Shown: positions 15,499 through 23,505, counted from the stretch's first letter. The stretch: 33,776 bases of DNA from Subtercola sp. (GCA_025463765.1 JAODBC010000026.1:1-33776), one strand, 5' to 3'. The notes: generated by a model not told the origin, from the letters alone. Numbers and translations are program-made.

Positions 15499-15504
15499 TA
15501 CCTT
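15499..15504 (+). promoter_or_regulatory. putative -10 of the RNA methyltransferase gene (leaderless)
   Basis: TACCTT lies 6 bases before the GTG at 15511. This favours the GTG over an in-frame ATG at 15436, which would overlap the mntH operator. Confidence 0.45.
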
Positions 15505-15510
15505 GGGGCT

Positions 15511-16161
15511 GTGTCAGACGCGCCTCGTTATCTCCCGGTAGACAACCCCTCGATCGAGCTCTCGACGAACGGTGTGGGGCCGTGGCGCGGAGAGCTTCCG
15601 ACGGAATCGTTCTACGACCCCGAGCTGCTCGCGCGGGGGGACTCGCGCAACGTGATCGACCGCTACCGGTACTGGACGATGGAGGCCATCGTCGCCGATC
15701 TCGACCAGCACCGGCATCCGTTTCACGTCGCCATCGAGAACTGGCAGCACGACATGAACATCGGCTCGATCGTGCGCAGTGCCAACGCATTCGCTGCCGA
15801 CACCGTTCATGTGATCGGGCGCAAGCGCTGGAACAGGCGCGGTGCCATGGTCACCGACCGCTATCAGCACATTCAGCATCACGAGACGGTCGAGGCGTTC
15901 GTGGCGTGGGCGGCTCAGGATGCTCTGCCCATCATCGCGATCGACAACGTTGCGGGTTCGGTACTCATCGAGACGTTCGCGTTTCCGGCCCGGTGCGTGC
16001 TGCTGTTCGGGCAAGAAGGGCCAGGTCTCACGGCTGACGCCGTCGCGGCCGCGTCGGCTGTCGTCGAAATCAGCCAGTTCGGCTCGACCCGCTCGATGAA
16101 CGCGTCGGCGGCGGCGGCTGTGGCGATGCACGCCTGGGTGCTGCAGCACGTGACGTTCTAG
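15511..16161 (+). CDS. SpoU/TrmH-family RNA 2'-O-methyltransferase
   Basis: This 216-residue protein has the three SPOUT motifs: motif 1 DMNIGSIVRSANAFAADTVH with the catalytic Arg, motif 2 CVLLFGQEGPGLT, and motif 3 ISQFGSTRSMNASAAAAVAM. These form the trefoil-knot AdoMet site. The enzyme should methylate a ribose 2'-OH in tRNA or rRNA; which nucleotide cannot be told. The GTG start is preferred because of its -10 and because upstream residues are not family-like. It is divergent from mntH and shares the intergenic region with the Mn operator. Confidence 0.9.
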   Translation: MSDAPRYLPVDNPSIELSTNGVGPWRGELPTESFYDPELLARGDSRNVIDRYRYWTMEAIVADLDQHRHPFHVAIENWQHDMNIGSIVRSANAFAADTVHVIGRKRWNRRGAMVTDRYQHIQHHETVEAFVAWAAQDALPIIAIDNVAGSVLIETFAFPARCVLLFGQEGPGLTADAVAAASAVVEISQFGSTRSMNASAAAAVAMHAWVLQHVTF

Positions 16162-16235
16162 CGCCCCACGGTTTGCCCTCGTGCTACGTCGGATGCTCCC
16201 TAGCACTCGGCTTGCTTAAGTGAACTTTGATCAGC

Positions 16236-16241
16236 TAACCT
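16236..16241 (+). promoter_or_regulatory. putative -10 of the beta-propeller gene (leaderless)
   Basis: TAACCT lies 6 bases before the ATG at 16248. A 6-bp stem GTGCTA/TAGCAC (16181-16186 and 16201-16206) just upstream may end the preceding transcript. Confidence 0.4.
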
Positions 16242-16247
16242 CATGGC

Positions 16248-17624
16248 ATGTCGCTGAAACATTCTCACTCTTTCTCGCGCGGTGTCGCGCGCACAGCCTG
16301 CATCGCAACAGTCGTCGGCCTGTCGGCCTTTGGGCTCGCTGCTTCAGCGACTGCCGCCACCACACAATTCGGCCCGATCGCTGCACCTGTCGCGGTCGGC
16401 GGAAAGCCAGAGGCCGTTGCGTTCGACAACAACGTGAATCCGGCCACGGGTCATAAGCAGGTGTTCGTCGCGAACGCGGGCGCTAATTCGGTGAGTGTGA
16501 TCGATGCGACGACGCACCTCGTGATCGACACCGTTTCCATGCCCACGCCGGCCGCAACGCCGAATGCCATCACGGTGGACCAGGCAGACGACCTCGTGTT
16601 TGTCGCCGAATACGATGCAAATAAGGTGGTTGTGATTGAGGGCGCCACCCATCGGGTGCTGAGTGGGGTGGGTGTCGGCATGCATCCAGACGCGCTCGCG
16701 TGGGATTCATCTAATGACCGCGTCTACGTTGCGAATTACGGCGACGGAACCATGACAATCTTCGACGCCGCGTCTGGGGCGCCAGTCGGTCTTCCGGTTC
16801 AGATTGGCACTGGAGGAACAACCAGCATGCCGGAGGGTATCGCGGTCGACCCCGTAGCAGGCAAGGTGGTTGTCGCCGCGCAAGGCGACGATGCGGTGTT
16901 CGTCTACGACGCGGCCAACCCAGCCACGTACGTGAAGCTGGTCGGCGCGTTCGCCAGCCCGAACGCTGTCGCGGTCGATTCGAGCCGCGGCCGGGCGTAC
17001 ATCGCGAATTACGACAACGACACGGTGAGCGTTTTCGACCTCGCGACGAGCAGTGAGATCTCGGGGTCGCCGGTCGCGGTGAGCGCGAATCCGAACGCGC
17101 TTGCGATTGACCCGATTGATGGCACGGTGTACGTCGCCAATTTCAACGACTCGGTTCTCTCCGTCATCGACCCGACGTCGTTTTCCGTGACCGAGGCCGG
17201 TCCGGTCGGTGCCAAGCCCTCCGGTGTGGCTGTCGCCTCCGACGAGATCTACGTGACGAATCAGAAGGACAACACCGTCTCGATTCTCGGCACAACCGTG
17301 AGTCCGACGATCACGTCTGGCGCGCCGGGCGCAGCGACCGTGGGATCGTCTTACAACTTTCCGTTCACCGCCACCGGAACCCCCTCAGCGATGACGTTCA
17401 CGGTGACGGGCTCGCTGCCGGCCGGGGTCAGTCTTGTCGACGGAGCGCTGCTCGGCACGCCGACCGAGAGCGGGGACTTCACGTTCACGCTGCACGCGTC
17501 GAACGGCGTCGATCCCGAGGCGACTATGGGTTACACGCTCCACGTAAACCCCGCGGCGGTTACACCGACACCGACACCGACACCGACCACCCCCGGTGGT
17601 CACCTTCCGACGGTGTCTGGTTGA
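16248..17624 (+). CDS. secreted YVTN-type beta-propeller protein with Ig-like domain
   Basis: The protein has 458 residues. A signal peptide (about 1-36, ending ASATAA) is followed by about seven propeller blades (~45-350) with repeats such as KVVVIEGATHRVLSG, RVYVANYGDGTMTIFDAASG and TVYVANFNDSVLSVIDP. An Ig-like putative domain (~352-438) contains LPAGVSLVDGALLGTPTESG, followed by a Thr/Pro tail ending GGHLPTVSG. The tail looks like a cell-wall sorting region that stops before any LPxTG-TM segment, so the protein is either secreted or truncated. YVTN propellers bind ligands or wall polymers, and catalysis is not expected. Codon use is visibly more AT-rich than in neighbours (GAATAC, AATAAG, TCATCTAAT), hinting at transfer. 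The stop overlaps the next start by one base. Confidence 0.85.
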   Translation: MSLKHSHSFSRGVARTACIATVVGLSAFGLAASATAATTQFGPIAAPVAVGGKPEAVAFDNNVNPATGHKQVFVANAGANSVSVIDATTHLVIDTVSMPTPAATPNAITVDQADDLVFVAEYDANKVVVIEGATHRVLSGVGVGMHPDALAWDSSNDRVYVANYGDGTMTIFDAASGAPVGLPVQIGTGGTTSMPEGIAVDPVAGKVVVAAQGDDAVFVYDAANPATYVKLVGAFASPNAVAVDSSRGRAYIANYDNDTVSVFDLATSSEISGSPVAVSANPNALAIDPIDGTVYVANFNDSVLSVIDPTSFSVTEAGPVGAKPSGVAVASDEIYVTNQKDNTVSILGTTVSPTITSGAPGAATVGSSYNFPFTATGTPSAMTFTVTGSLPAGVSLVDGALLGTPTESGDFTFTLHASNGVDPEATMGYTLHVNPAAVTPTPTPTPTTPGGHLPTVSG

Positions 17625-18535
17625 TGTTGCAGAAAACCAGCCAGGTGCGGCGGTTGATTGGCGCGGCTTCGGTCGTCGGGTCGGCCGCCGTGCTCGCGAT
17701 AGGGCTGAATTCGTGCGCAATGTTCCAAGCGCCGCCGCAGACGACGGGAGCGGCGGCCGTCACAGCCACGTTGTCGCCGACTCCGGCTTATGTGGCTCCA
17801 ACGGCCGACGCGATCGCCGCACTGCCCGAAGCGAAGTACGACGCCACGATCGCCGGGCTCATGCCCGCCGGGCAGGCGGAAGTCGCGACGCCCGCTTCGA
17901 CGCCGTCGGCGGCAGCGGCGGCGACCTTCCATCTCAGCGTCGATGCACCGCTGTACGGGGCCGACCGCATCACCCCGGTCGCGCGGCTGGCGGCGTCAAA
18001 CTTTCTCGGGGATCCGACGGTTGTGGTGCCGGTGCAGACCGACGGCGAGTGGACGCTCATCCTGACGCCCAGCCGGCAGGCGCTCCCGTCGGCCGACAAC
18101 GGCAACGCGCCAGCACAGACGACGGCGTGGATCCGCACGAGCCTGCTCACGAAAGACGCAGACCTGGTGAGCCACATCGACGTCTCGCTCGGCGCGCAGA
18201 CGCTCACCATCGTGACACCGGGGCAGCCCGACCGGGCGTTCGCGGTGGGTGTGGGTGCGCCCGACACTCCGACACCCACGGGAGTCACGGGGTACATCCA
18301 GGCCCGCTACCTCGACGCGAGCCAGGGAGAGTCGGTGTACCCGATCCAGCTGACGTCGCTGCACTCGGCCGCGGCCGACGAACCCTTCGGGGGTTCTGAC
18401 GGCGGACTCATCGGCGTGCACTTCGAAGAAGAGAACACCGGCCAGATCTCGCACGGGTGCGTCCGTCTGCCGGCCGATGCGATCACCGCGGTCAACGCCC
18501 TGCCGCTCGGCACCCTCATCACCATCACTCCCTGA
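17624..18535 (+). CDS. L,D-transpeptidase (YkuD) lipoprotein
   Basis: The protein has 303 residues. The N-terminus is a lipoprotein-type signal with lipobox LNSC near residue 29. The region 95-180 contains two SH3-like stretches (VAPLYGADRI-like start and WTLILTPS). The YkuD catalytic block IGVHFEEENTGQISHGCVRL is at about 265-285, with the catalytic Cys and His in SHGCVR. L,D-transpeptidases make 3-3 crosslinks between meso-diaminopimelate-type stem peptides or attach proteins to peptidoglycan. The ATG at 17624 overlaps the stop of the propeller gene (TGATG), so both are probably translated together; the propeller may be a client or partner at the wall. Confidence 0.9.
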   Translation: MLQKTSQVRRLIGAASVVGSAAVLAIGLNSCAMFQAPPQTTGAAAVTATLSPTPAYVAPTADAIAALPEAKYDATIAGLMPAGQAEVATPASTPSAAAAATFHLSVDAPLYGADRITPVARLAASNFLGDPTVVVPVQTDGEWTLILTPSRQALPSADNGNAPAQTTAWIRTSLLTKDADLVSHIDVSLGAQTLTIVTPGQPDRAFAVGVGAPDTPTPTGVTGYIQARYLDASQGESVYPIQLTSLHSAAADEPFGGSDGGLIGVHFEEENTGQISHGCVRLPADAITAVNALPLGTLITITP

Positions 18536-18564
18536 GGCGCCACCCCCGCCGGCACCAGCGTCAC

Positions 18565-18607
18565 GCGCAGTAGTTCGGCACAGCTGCGCCTGTTCGAACT
18601 ACCGCGC
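18565..18607. terminator. hairpin after the L,D-transpeptidase gene
   Basis: GCGCAGTAGTTCG (18565-18577) pairs with CGAACTACCGCGC (18595-18607) at 12 of 13 positions. An inner ACAG/CTGT stem continues it. It begins 29 bases after the stop at 18535. Confidence 0.5.
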
Positions 18608-18652
18608 ATGCGCCCAACAATCGCGCATGCGCCCAACTACCGCGCATGCGCC
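18597..18652 (+). repeat. three 19-bp direct repeats, each with palindrome GCGCATGCGC
   Basis: Units at 18597-18615, 18616-18634 and 18635-18652 share the core CGCGCATGCGCC. Each contains the perfect 10-bp palindrome GCGCATGCGC, placed at a constant ~19-bp spacing. They lie 80-140 bases upstream of the SMR pump promoter and could be stacked operator sites or a simple repeat expansion. Confidence 0.7.
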
Positions 18653-18732
18653 AACCCAGCGCAGACGCGCACGATGAGGCGGCCGGAGAAGACCAGAAAG
18701 CACCCGACGACCCGGCAACCACGGCGCAGACC

Positions 18733-18738
18733 TAGGCT
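18733..18738 (+). promoter_or_regulatory. putative -10 of the SMR gene (leaderless)
   Basis: TAGGCT lies 6 bases before the GTG at 18745, the same hexamer and spacing as at xthA. Confidence 0.5.
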
Positions 18739-18744
18739 GGGAGC

Positions 18745-19083
18745 GTGGGGTACCTGTTTCTGGCTCTGGCGATCGCCTCCGAGGTCGTCGCCACGACATT
18801 TCTGAAGTTCACGTCGGGTGAGGGCGCGACCTTCGCCAACCGGTGGTGGGCGTACCTCATCGTCGTGGTCGGATACGTGGCGAGCTTTGCGATGCTCGCT
18901 CTCACTCTGCAGAAGGGCGTGCCACTCGGAATCGCCTACGCCGTCTGGGGCGGTGTGGGCATCGTGCTGGTCACGATCATCAGCTGGCTGGTGTTCAAGG
19001 AGTTTCTCAGCTGGGTGCAGATCGCAGGTATCGCGCTCGTCATCGGCGGCGTGCTGCTGCTCGAGCTCGGCGTCAAACGGTGA
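18745..19083 (+). CDS. small multidrug resistance (SMR/EmrE-type) efflux protein
   Basis: This 112-residue protein has four TM helices. The essential proton/substrate-coupling Glu is E13 in AIASEVVATTFLK, and the conserved GIAYAVWGGVG is in helix 3. The family forms antiparallel dimers that export quaternary ammonium and other cations, or guanidinium in the Gdx branch. Only one SMR gene is present, so a homodimer is expected. The GTG at 18745 gives the standard N-terminus. The next gene, an MFS pump, starts one base after this stop, so the two form an export operon. Confidence 0.92.
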   Translation: MGYLFLALAIASEVVATTFLKFTSGEGATFANRWWAYLIVVVGYVASFAMLALTLQKGVPLGIAYAVWGGVGIVLVTIISWLVFKEFLSWVQIAGIALVIGGVLLLELGVKR

Positions 19084-19084
19084 C

Positions 19085-20497
19085 ATGAGCACGAACGCCC
19101 ACCCGCGCCGCCAGCGCAACATCGCCCTGCTCGTCGCCGGAACCTTCTTCATGGAGAACCTCGACGGCACCATTCTCACCACGGCCGCCCCGAGCATCGG
19201 CGCGGACTTCGGGGTCGCATCGCTCAGCATCGGCGTCGCCATCACCGCGTACCTCCTCACGCTGGCGGTGCTCATTCCGCTCAGCGGCTGGCTCACCCAG
19301 CGGTTCGGCGCGCGGCGCATCTTCTTGACGGCGATTGCGGTGTTCACGCTCGCCTCGATTCTCTGCGCGCTCAGCCAGAACCTCACCGAACTCACGATCT
19401 TCCGCGTGCTGCAGGGCGTCGGCGGCGCATTGATGGTGCCGGTCGGCCGGCTCGCGGTGTTGCGCATCACGAGCAAGGCCGACCTGATCCGCACGGTCGC
19501 CCTGCTGACCTGGCCCGCACTCGCTGCGCCTGTCATAGCGCCGCTGATCGGCGGAATTCTGAGCACCTACGCGAGCTGGCACTGGATCTTTCTCATCAAC
19601 GTGCCTCTCGGCCTGGTCGCGTTCGTCGTAGCCGCGCGCATCCTGCCGCGCGAACGACGCGAGACGCCACCGCCGCTCGACTGGCTCGGGCTCGGCCTCA
19701 CCAGCATCGGGCTCGGCGTTCTGGTGTATCTCGGCTCGCTGCTGGCAGGCGCCGAGCAGAACGCGGGTGAACTCATCGTGCTCGCGGTCGTCGGCCTGGG
19801 CCTTCTGGCGCTCGCGACGGCGCATTTCTTGCGCACCAGCACGCCGTTGCTGCGCCTTCGGTCGCTGCGCATCGAGACGTTCCGGGTCTCGAACGCCGGC
19901 GGTGCCGTGTATCGAATGACCCTGTTCGCGGTTCCGTTCCTGCTGCCGCTGCTTTTTCAAGACGAGTTCGGCTACTCGCCCGTGCTGGCCGGAACACTGG
20001 TGCTCTTCGTGTTCATCGGCAACTTCGCGATCAAGCCGGCGACCACACCGATGCTCCGACGGTTCGGCTTTCGGCCGGTGATCGTGGCGGCGACAATCGG
20101 GGCAGCGTTGAGTATGGTGCTCTGCGCTTTTCTCACCCGTGACACGCCGTTTGTGGTCGTCGCGGCGCTGCTCGTCTTCAGCGGGGTAGCACGGTCGACC
20201 GGGTTCACGGCGTACAACACCATCGCCTTCGCCGACGTTCCGCAGGCCGAAATGACCGATGCGAACACCCTCACCTCGACCCTGCAGCAGGTCGCAGCCG
20301 GCTTCGGCGTAGCGGTAGGCGCCGTAGCACTGCGCGCCGGCGAGGCAGCTTGGGGCGGACTCGGCGCGTTTCAGTTCAGCTTTCTCGTCATCGGCGCCCT
20401 CACCCTGGTCTCGACCGTCGAGGCGTTGCGGCTGAGCCCGAACGCGGGAGCGAACATCCGCCCGCCCGCCGCCCGCGGCCGCGTAAAACGGGCGTAA
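19085..20497 (+). CDS. MFS drug/solute exporter, DHA2 (EmrB/QacA) type
   Basis: The protein has 470 residues and roughly 14 hydrophobic helices. It begins with the DHA2 motif ENLDGTILTTAAPSIGADFG and continues with LSGWLTQRFGARRIF (motif A, loop 2-3), RVLQGVGGALMVPVGRL (motif B) and WPALAAPVIAPLIGGILS (motif C, typical of exporters). It uses the proton gradient to expel drugs or metabolites; substrate unknown. The ATG follows the SMR stop by one base. Upstream in-frame residues belong to another reading of the SMR gene and are excluded. Confidence 0.92.
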   Translation: MSTNAHPRRQRNIALLVAGTFFMENLDGTILTTAAPSIGADFGVASLSIGVAITAYLLTLAVLIPLSGWLTQRFGARRIFLTAIAVFTLASILCALSQNLTELTIFRVLQGVGGALMVPVGRLAVLRITSKADLIRTVALLTWPALAAPVIAPLIGGILSTYASWHWIFLINVPLGLVAFVVAARILPRERRETPPPLDWLGLGLTSIGLGVLVYLGSLLAGAEQNAGELIVLAVVGLGLLALATAHFLRTSTPLLRLRSLRIETFRVSNAGGAVYRMTLFAVPFLLPLLFQDEFGYSPVLAGTLVLFVFIGNFAIKPATTPMLRRFGFRPVIVAATIGAALSMVLCAFLTRDTPFVVVAALLVFSGVARSTGFTAYNTIAFADVPQAEMTDANTLTSTLQQVAAGFGVAVGAVALRAGEAAWGGLGAFQFSFLVIGALTLVSTVEALRLSPNAGANIRPPAARGRVKRA

Positions 20498-20508
20498 CAG
20501 CCCGGCCG

Positions 20509-20514
20509 TATAGT
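20509..20514 (+). promoter_or_regulatory. putative -10 of the ABC importer operon (leaderless)
   Basis: TATAGT lies 6 bases before the GTG at 20521, within the 23-bp gap after the MFS gene. Confidence 0.5.
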
Positions 20515-20520
20515 CGAGTG

Positions 20521-21432
20521 GTGACCGCATCCGACTCCGACCGACTCGTCGTGACGGGCGCGTCGAAGTCGTACGGGCGCCCCGGATCCCGCCGCGAAGC
20601 GCTCGCCGCGGTCGACTTCGAGATGACTCGCGGCCAGTTCGTGAGCATCATCGGCCCGAGCGGATGCGGAAAATCGACATTGTTGCGCCTTCTGGCAGGC
20701 CTCGAGCATCCCGATACCGGAAGCGTCAGCCTCTTCGGCAGCACCCCCGCTGAGGCCTCGGCGGCCAAACGCATCGCGTTCATGCCCCAGGTCCCGGCGT
20801 TGCTGCCGTGGGCGAGCGTGCTCGCGAACGTGAAACTCCCCTCGCGAGTGAACCGGCGAGCGGATGCCCGGCGCGAAGCCGCCGAACGAGCAGTCGCCGG
20901 GCGACCGGATGCCCGGCGCGAAGCCGCCCTCCCGGTCGCCGCGGCGCCCGGGGCCCCCGCCGCACCCCGGTACTCGCAGCCCACCCCGCGCGCAGCGGCC
21001 GATCCCGTGGCCCTGCTCACCGAACTCGGACTCGGTGACTCGTTGAAGGCTCTTCCGCACGAGCTCTCGGGCGGAATGCAGCAGCGTGTGGCCATCGCGC
21101 GCGCGTTCGCGACCCAGGCCGACCTGTTGCTCATGGACGAACCCTTCTCTGCTCTCGACGAATTCACCCGCGAGTCGACGCAAGACCAACTGTTGGCGTT
21201 GTGGCAGAAGGTCGGGTCGACCGTGGTGTTCGTGACGCACTCGGTTCCCGAAGCGGTGGTGCTCTCGGATGCGGTGGTCGTGATGTCGCCGCGGCCGGGG
21301 CACATCGCGTCGATCGTGCCCATCGACGTTCCGCGGCCGCGGCGCAGCGGGCTGGCCGAGTCGGCGGCGCTGCACGAATACGAAGATCTCATCCGCGAGA
21401 AGCTGCGCCTGGCCGGGGTGGAGCTCTCGTGA
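20521..21432 (+). CDS. ABC transporter ATPase, nitrate/sulfonate/taurine/thiamine-precursor type
   Basis: The protein has 303 residues. Walker A GPSGCGKST is at 45-53, the Q-loop in FMPQVPALLPW, the signature LSGGMQQ at 182-188, and Walker B LLLMDEP at 202-208, then FVTHSVPEAV (H-loop). The MPQ...LLPW pattern and the D-loop FSALDEFTR are typical of the SsuB/TauB/ThiZ class. Between the Q-loop and signature there is an extra ~45-residue Ala/Arg/Pro-rich stretch (about 114-160) holding a 15-residue duplication. The GTG start overlaps nothing upstream, and the stop overlaps the permease start as GTGA. Confidence 0.92.
   Translation: MTASDSDRLVVTGASKSYGRPGSRREALAAVDFEMTRGQFVSIIGPSGCGKSTLLRLLAGLEHPDTGSVSLFGSTPAEASAAKRIAFMPQVPALLPWASVLANVKLPSRVNRRADARREAAERAVAGRPDARREAALPVAAAPGAPAAPRYSQPTPRAAADPVALLTELGLGDSLKALPHELSGGMQQRVAIARAFATQADLLLMDEPFSALDEFTRESTQDQLLALWQKVGSTVVFVTHSVPEAVVLSDAVVVMSPRPGHIASIVPIDVPRPRRSGLAESAALHEYEDLIREKLRLAGVELS
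20861..20928 (+). repeat. 23-bp direct repeat at 45-bp spacing inside the ABC ATPase gene
   Basis: An identical 23-bp block beginning CGGATGCCCGGCGCGAAGCC occurs at 20861-20883 and 20906-20928. The 45-base period keeps frame and encodes a 15-residue duplication, DARREAA twice, in an insertion not found in the family core. Confidence 0.85.
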
Positions 21433-22235
21433 GCGAGACGCAGAACGGCGAGTGGGGCGTCACCCGCTCACGCTGGTCGCCCGCCTTCTGGCTGCCGACC
21501 GTGGTCGCCGTGGTGGTGGCCGGCGTCGTCTGGGAGTGGGTGGCGATCAATAACCCGTACCTGCTGCCGCGGCTCGGCCAGGTCGGCCTGCAACTGGTCA
21601 CCGAGACGCCGTTCTACCTCGAGAACGCGGCCGCAACGCTGAGCGAAGCGCTCATCGGTCTCGCCATCGGGCTGGTATCGGCGTTCATCGTGGCCGTTCT
21701 CGTCACGGAATCGGGGCTGCTCAGGCGGGCGATCATGCCGCTGGCGATCATCCTGAATGTGACGCCGGTTGTGGCCATTGCCCCGGCGCTCGTGGTGGCG
21801 TTCGGCTTCGGGCCCGCGCCCAAACTCATTGTCACCGCGCTCATCACGTTCTTTCCCATTCTGATGAACCTGATCACCGGGCTCAATTCGGCGTCGGTGC
21901 CCGTGCTGCAGGTCTTCGAAACCCTGCACGCGTCGCGGCTCGAGATTCTGGGGCGGTTGCGGTTGCCCGGCAGCCTGCCCTACCTGTTCGCCGCCCTTCG
22001 AGTCGTGTTTCCGCTGTCGCTCGTCGGAGCCGTCGTCGCCGAGTTCTCCGCACCCGGTGCGGGCAAAGGGCTCGGCACGGTGATCAGCGTGGCGTCGGCG
22101 AACTCCCGGCTCGCCGTGGTGTACGCCGCCATCGCGTGTCTGGCGGCGATGGGATCGCTGTTGCTGCTCGTGGTGATCGTCGTCGAGCGACGCGTGCTGC
22201 GCTGGCACGAGTCGCAGCTGTCGCGGCGGGCGTGA
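21429..22235 (+). CDS. ABC transporter permease, SsuC/TauC/ThiX type
   Basis: This 268-residue membrane protein has six hydrophobic segments. The cytosolic coupling loop LHASRLEILGRLRLPGSLPY corresponds to the EAA motif that contacts the ATPase. The N-terminus WSPAFWLPTVVAVVVAGVVW is the first TM. Length is normal for the nitrate/sulfonate/thiamine-precursor permeases. Its GTG overlaps the ATPase stop, giving translational coupling. The stop lies in the first unit of a short triplicated repeat. Confidence 0.93.
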   Translation: MSETQNGEWGVTRSRWSPAFWLPTVVAVVVAGVVWEWVAINNPYLLPRLGQVGLQLVTETPFYLENAAATLSEALIGLAIGLVSAFIVAVLVTESGLLRRAIMPLAIILNVTPVVAIAPALVVAFGFGPAPKLIVTALITFFPILMNLITGLNSASVPVLQVFETLHASRLEILGRLRLPGSLPYLFAALRVVFPLSLVGAVVAEFSAPGAGKGLGTVISVASANSRLAVVYAAIACLAAMGSLLLLVVIVVERRVLRWHESQLSRRA

Positions 22236-22277
22236 AAGACCCTGCGGGCGTGAAGACCCTGCGGGCGTGAAAGACTT
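22226..22277 (+). repeat. 17-18-bp triplication at the permease/binding-protein junction
   Basis: Three units beginning GCGGGCGTGAA start at 22226, 22244 and 22261. The first includes the permease stop codon; the third contains a GTG that could be mistaken for the start of the binding protein. Confidence 0.8.
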
Positions 22278-22299
22278 GACTCCCGACAGAACGGACCCC

Positions 22300-23436
22300 A
22301 TGCCGACCCGACTCCGCCGCCCCGGCCTGCCCGCCGGTCGCCCTCGCACCCGACTTCTGGCCGCTGCCGCCGCCGTGCTGGCGGCTTCGGCCCTCGTGCT
22401 GAGCGGATGCTCGTCCTCCGCCTCTGGCCCCGTCAACTCTTCGGCGCCCGCCTCCGGCTCCGCCATCTCGGCCGAGCGCTGCGCGCAGAACAAGGCCGCC
22501 GGCACCATCAACTACATCACCGGCTACCAGTACCAGGCCTCGGCGAGCATTCTCGACGTGCTCGCGGCCAAGCAGCTCGGCTACTTCGACGCCCTCTGCC
22601 TCGACGTGAAGATTCAGCCGGGCACTGGCGACACGGCCGCGAACGCGCAGCTCGTTGCGGCCGGAACCGCGCAGCTCACCGACCTCGGCGGCGACGCCGA
22701 CCTGCTGCGATCGCGGGCGAACGGCGTCGACGTGACGGGCATCGCGACCTACGGCCAGGTGCCCATCGCGACCCTCATGACCATGCCGAGCATCACCGAC
22801 CTCAAACAGCTCGACGGCACCACGCTCGGTCAGAAGGGGCAGCTTCCCCCCGAGATTCAGACGATGCTGGTGGATGCCGGGGTCGACCTCGGCTCCATCA
22901 CTCAGGTGGTCGTGGGCTATGACCCGACCATCCTGCCGCGTGGTCAGGTGCAGTCGCTGACCGGATACAAGTCGAACGAACCGCTGACGTTGAAGGCCGA
23001 CGGCACGAACGTCACGCAATGGAACCCGGAGGATTACGGCATTCCCGGCACCTTCGGTACGGTCGCGGCCAACCCGGCGTTCATCGAGGCCAACCCGACG
23101 GCGACCGAGGACTTCTTGCGGGCATCCTTGCACGCCTACGACTACTGCCTCACGAACGCTGCAGAGTGCGTCGGCTACGCCGGCGCCCTCTCGGGTGCGG
23201 GCTACGACGTCGACCACAACGTGCAGGTCTGGCAGACGGAGACGGGTCTCGTCACGAAGTCACAGCCCGCCGGAACGCCCGTCGGGTCGCTCAACCCCGA
23301 CCTCATGGCGAAAGAGATCACGTTCCTGGTGTCGAGCGGCGTTCTGCCGACCGCTCCCGACCCCGCGAAGGCCACGGACTCCTCCTTCGTCAAGGCGATC
23401 TACAACGGCACCGACCTCATCTGGCCCGCCCCGTAA
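22300..23436 (+). CDS. NMT1/THI5-like ABC substrate-binding lipoprotein
   Basis: The protein has 378 residues. It starts with a lipoprotein signal (RPRTRLLAAAAAVLAASALV) with lipobox LSGC (C37), followed by a Ser-rich spacer. The mature part is an NMT1/THI5-type periplasmic-binding fold: SASILDVLAAKQLGYFDALC, LVAAGTAQLTDLGGDADLL, and VQSLTGYKSNEPLTLKADG. This family delivers sulfonates, taurine, nitrate or thiamine pyrimidine precursors. The SNEP segment recalls pyrimidine-precursor binders, while the sulfite-oxidase-like gene next door would suit a sulfonate. The ATG at 22300 is chosen over the GTG at 22267 because the latter lies in a repeat and adds a non-signal-like extension. Confidence 0.9.
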   Translation: MPTRLRRPGLPAGRPRTRLLAAAAAVLAASALVLSGCSSSASGPVNSSAPASGSAISAERCAQNKAAGTINYITGYQYQASASILDVLAAKQLGYFDALCLDVKIQPGTGDTAANAQLVAAGTAQLTDLGGDADLLRSRANGVDVTGIATYGQVPIATLMTMPSITDLKQLDGTTLGQKGQLPPEIQTMLVDAGVDLGSITQVVVGYDPTILPRGQVQSLTGYKSNEPLTLKADGTNVTQWNPEDYGIPGTFGTVAANPAFIEANPTATEDFLRASLHAYDYCLTNAAECVGYAGALSGAGYDVDHNVQVWQTETGLVTKSQPAGTPVGSLNPDLMAKEITFLVSSGVLPTAPDPAKATDSSFVKAIYNGTDLIWPAP

Positions 23437-23493
23437 CCCGCCGGCGCGAGGCAAGGGGCAGCGGCTTCGGGCTGGCATACAGGCAAGCGCGCC

Positions 23494-23499
23494 TAATGT
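23494..23499 (+). promoter_or_regulatory. putative -10 of the molybdoenzyme gene (leaderless)
   Basis: TAATGT lies 6 bases before the ATG at 23506; CTGGCA about 16 bases upstream is a possible weak -35. The gene therefore may have its own promoter. Confidence 0.45.
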
Positions 23500-23505
23500 G
23501 AACCT

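Noticed and set aside
15436..15511. An upstream in-frame ATG for the RNA methyltransferase.
   Set aside because: It would place the coding region over the mntH operator and add residues unlike the family; the GTG at 15511 has a -10 at the usual spacing.
16231..16241. GCTAACCT upstream of the beta-propeller gene looked like an iron-box half site.
   Set aside because: The other half does not match, and TAACCT fits the -10 position 6 bases before the start codon, as in many neighbours.
22267..22299. A GTG start for the substrate-binding lipoprotein.
   Set aside because: It lies in the third copy of a repeat and adds an acidic extension before the signal peptide; the ATG at 22300 gives a normal lipoprotein signal.
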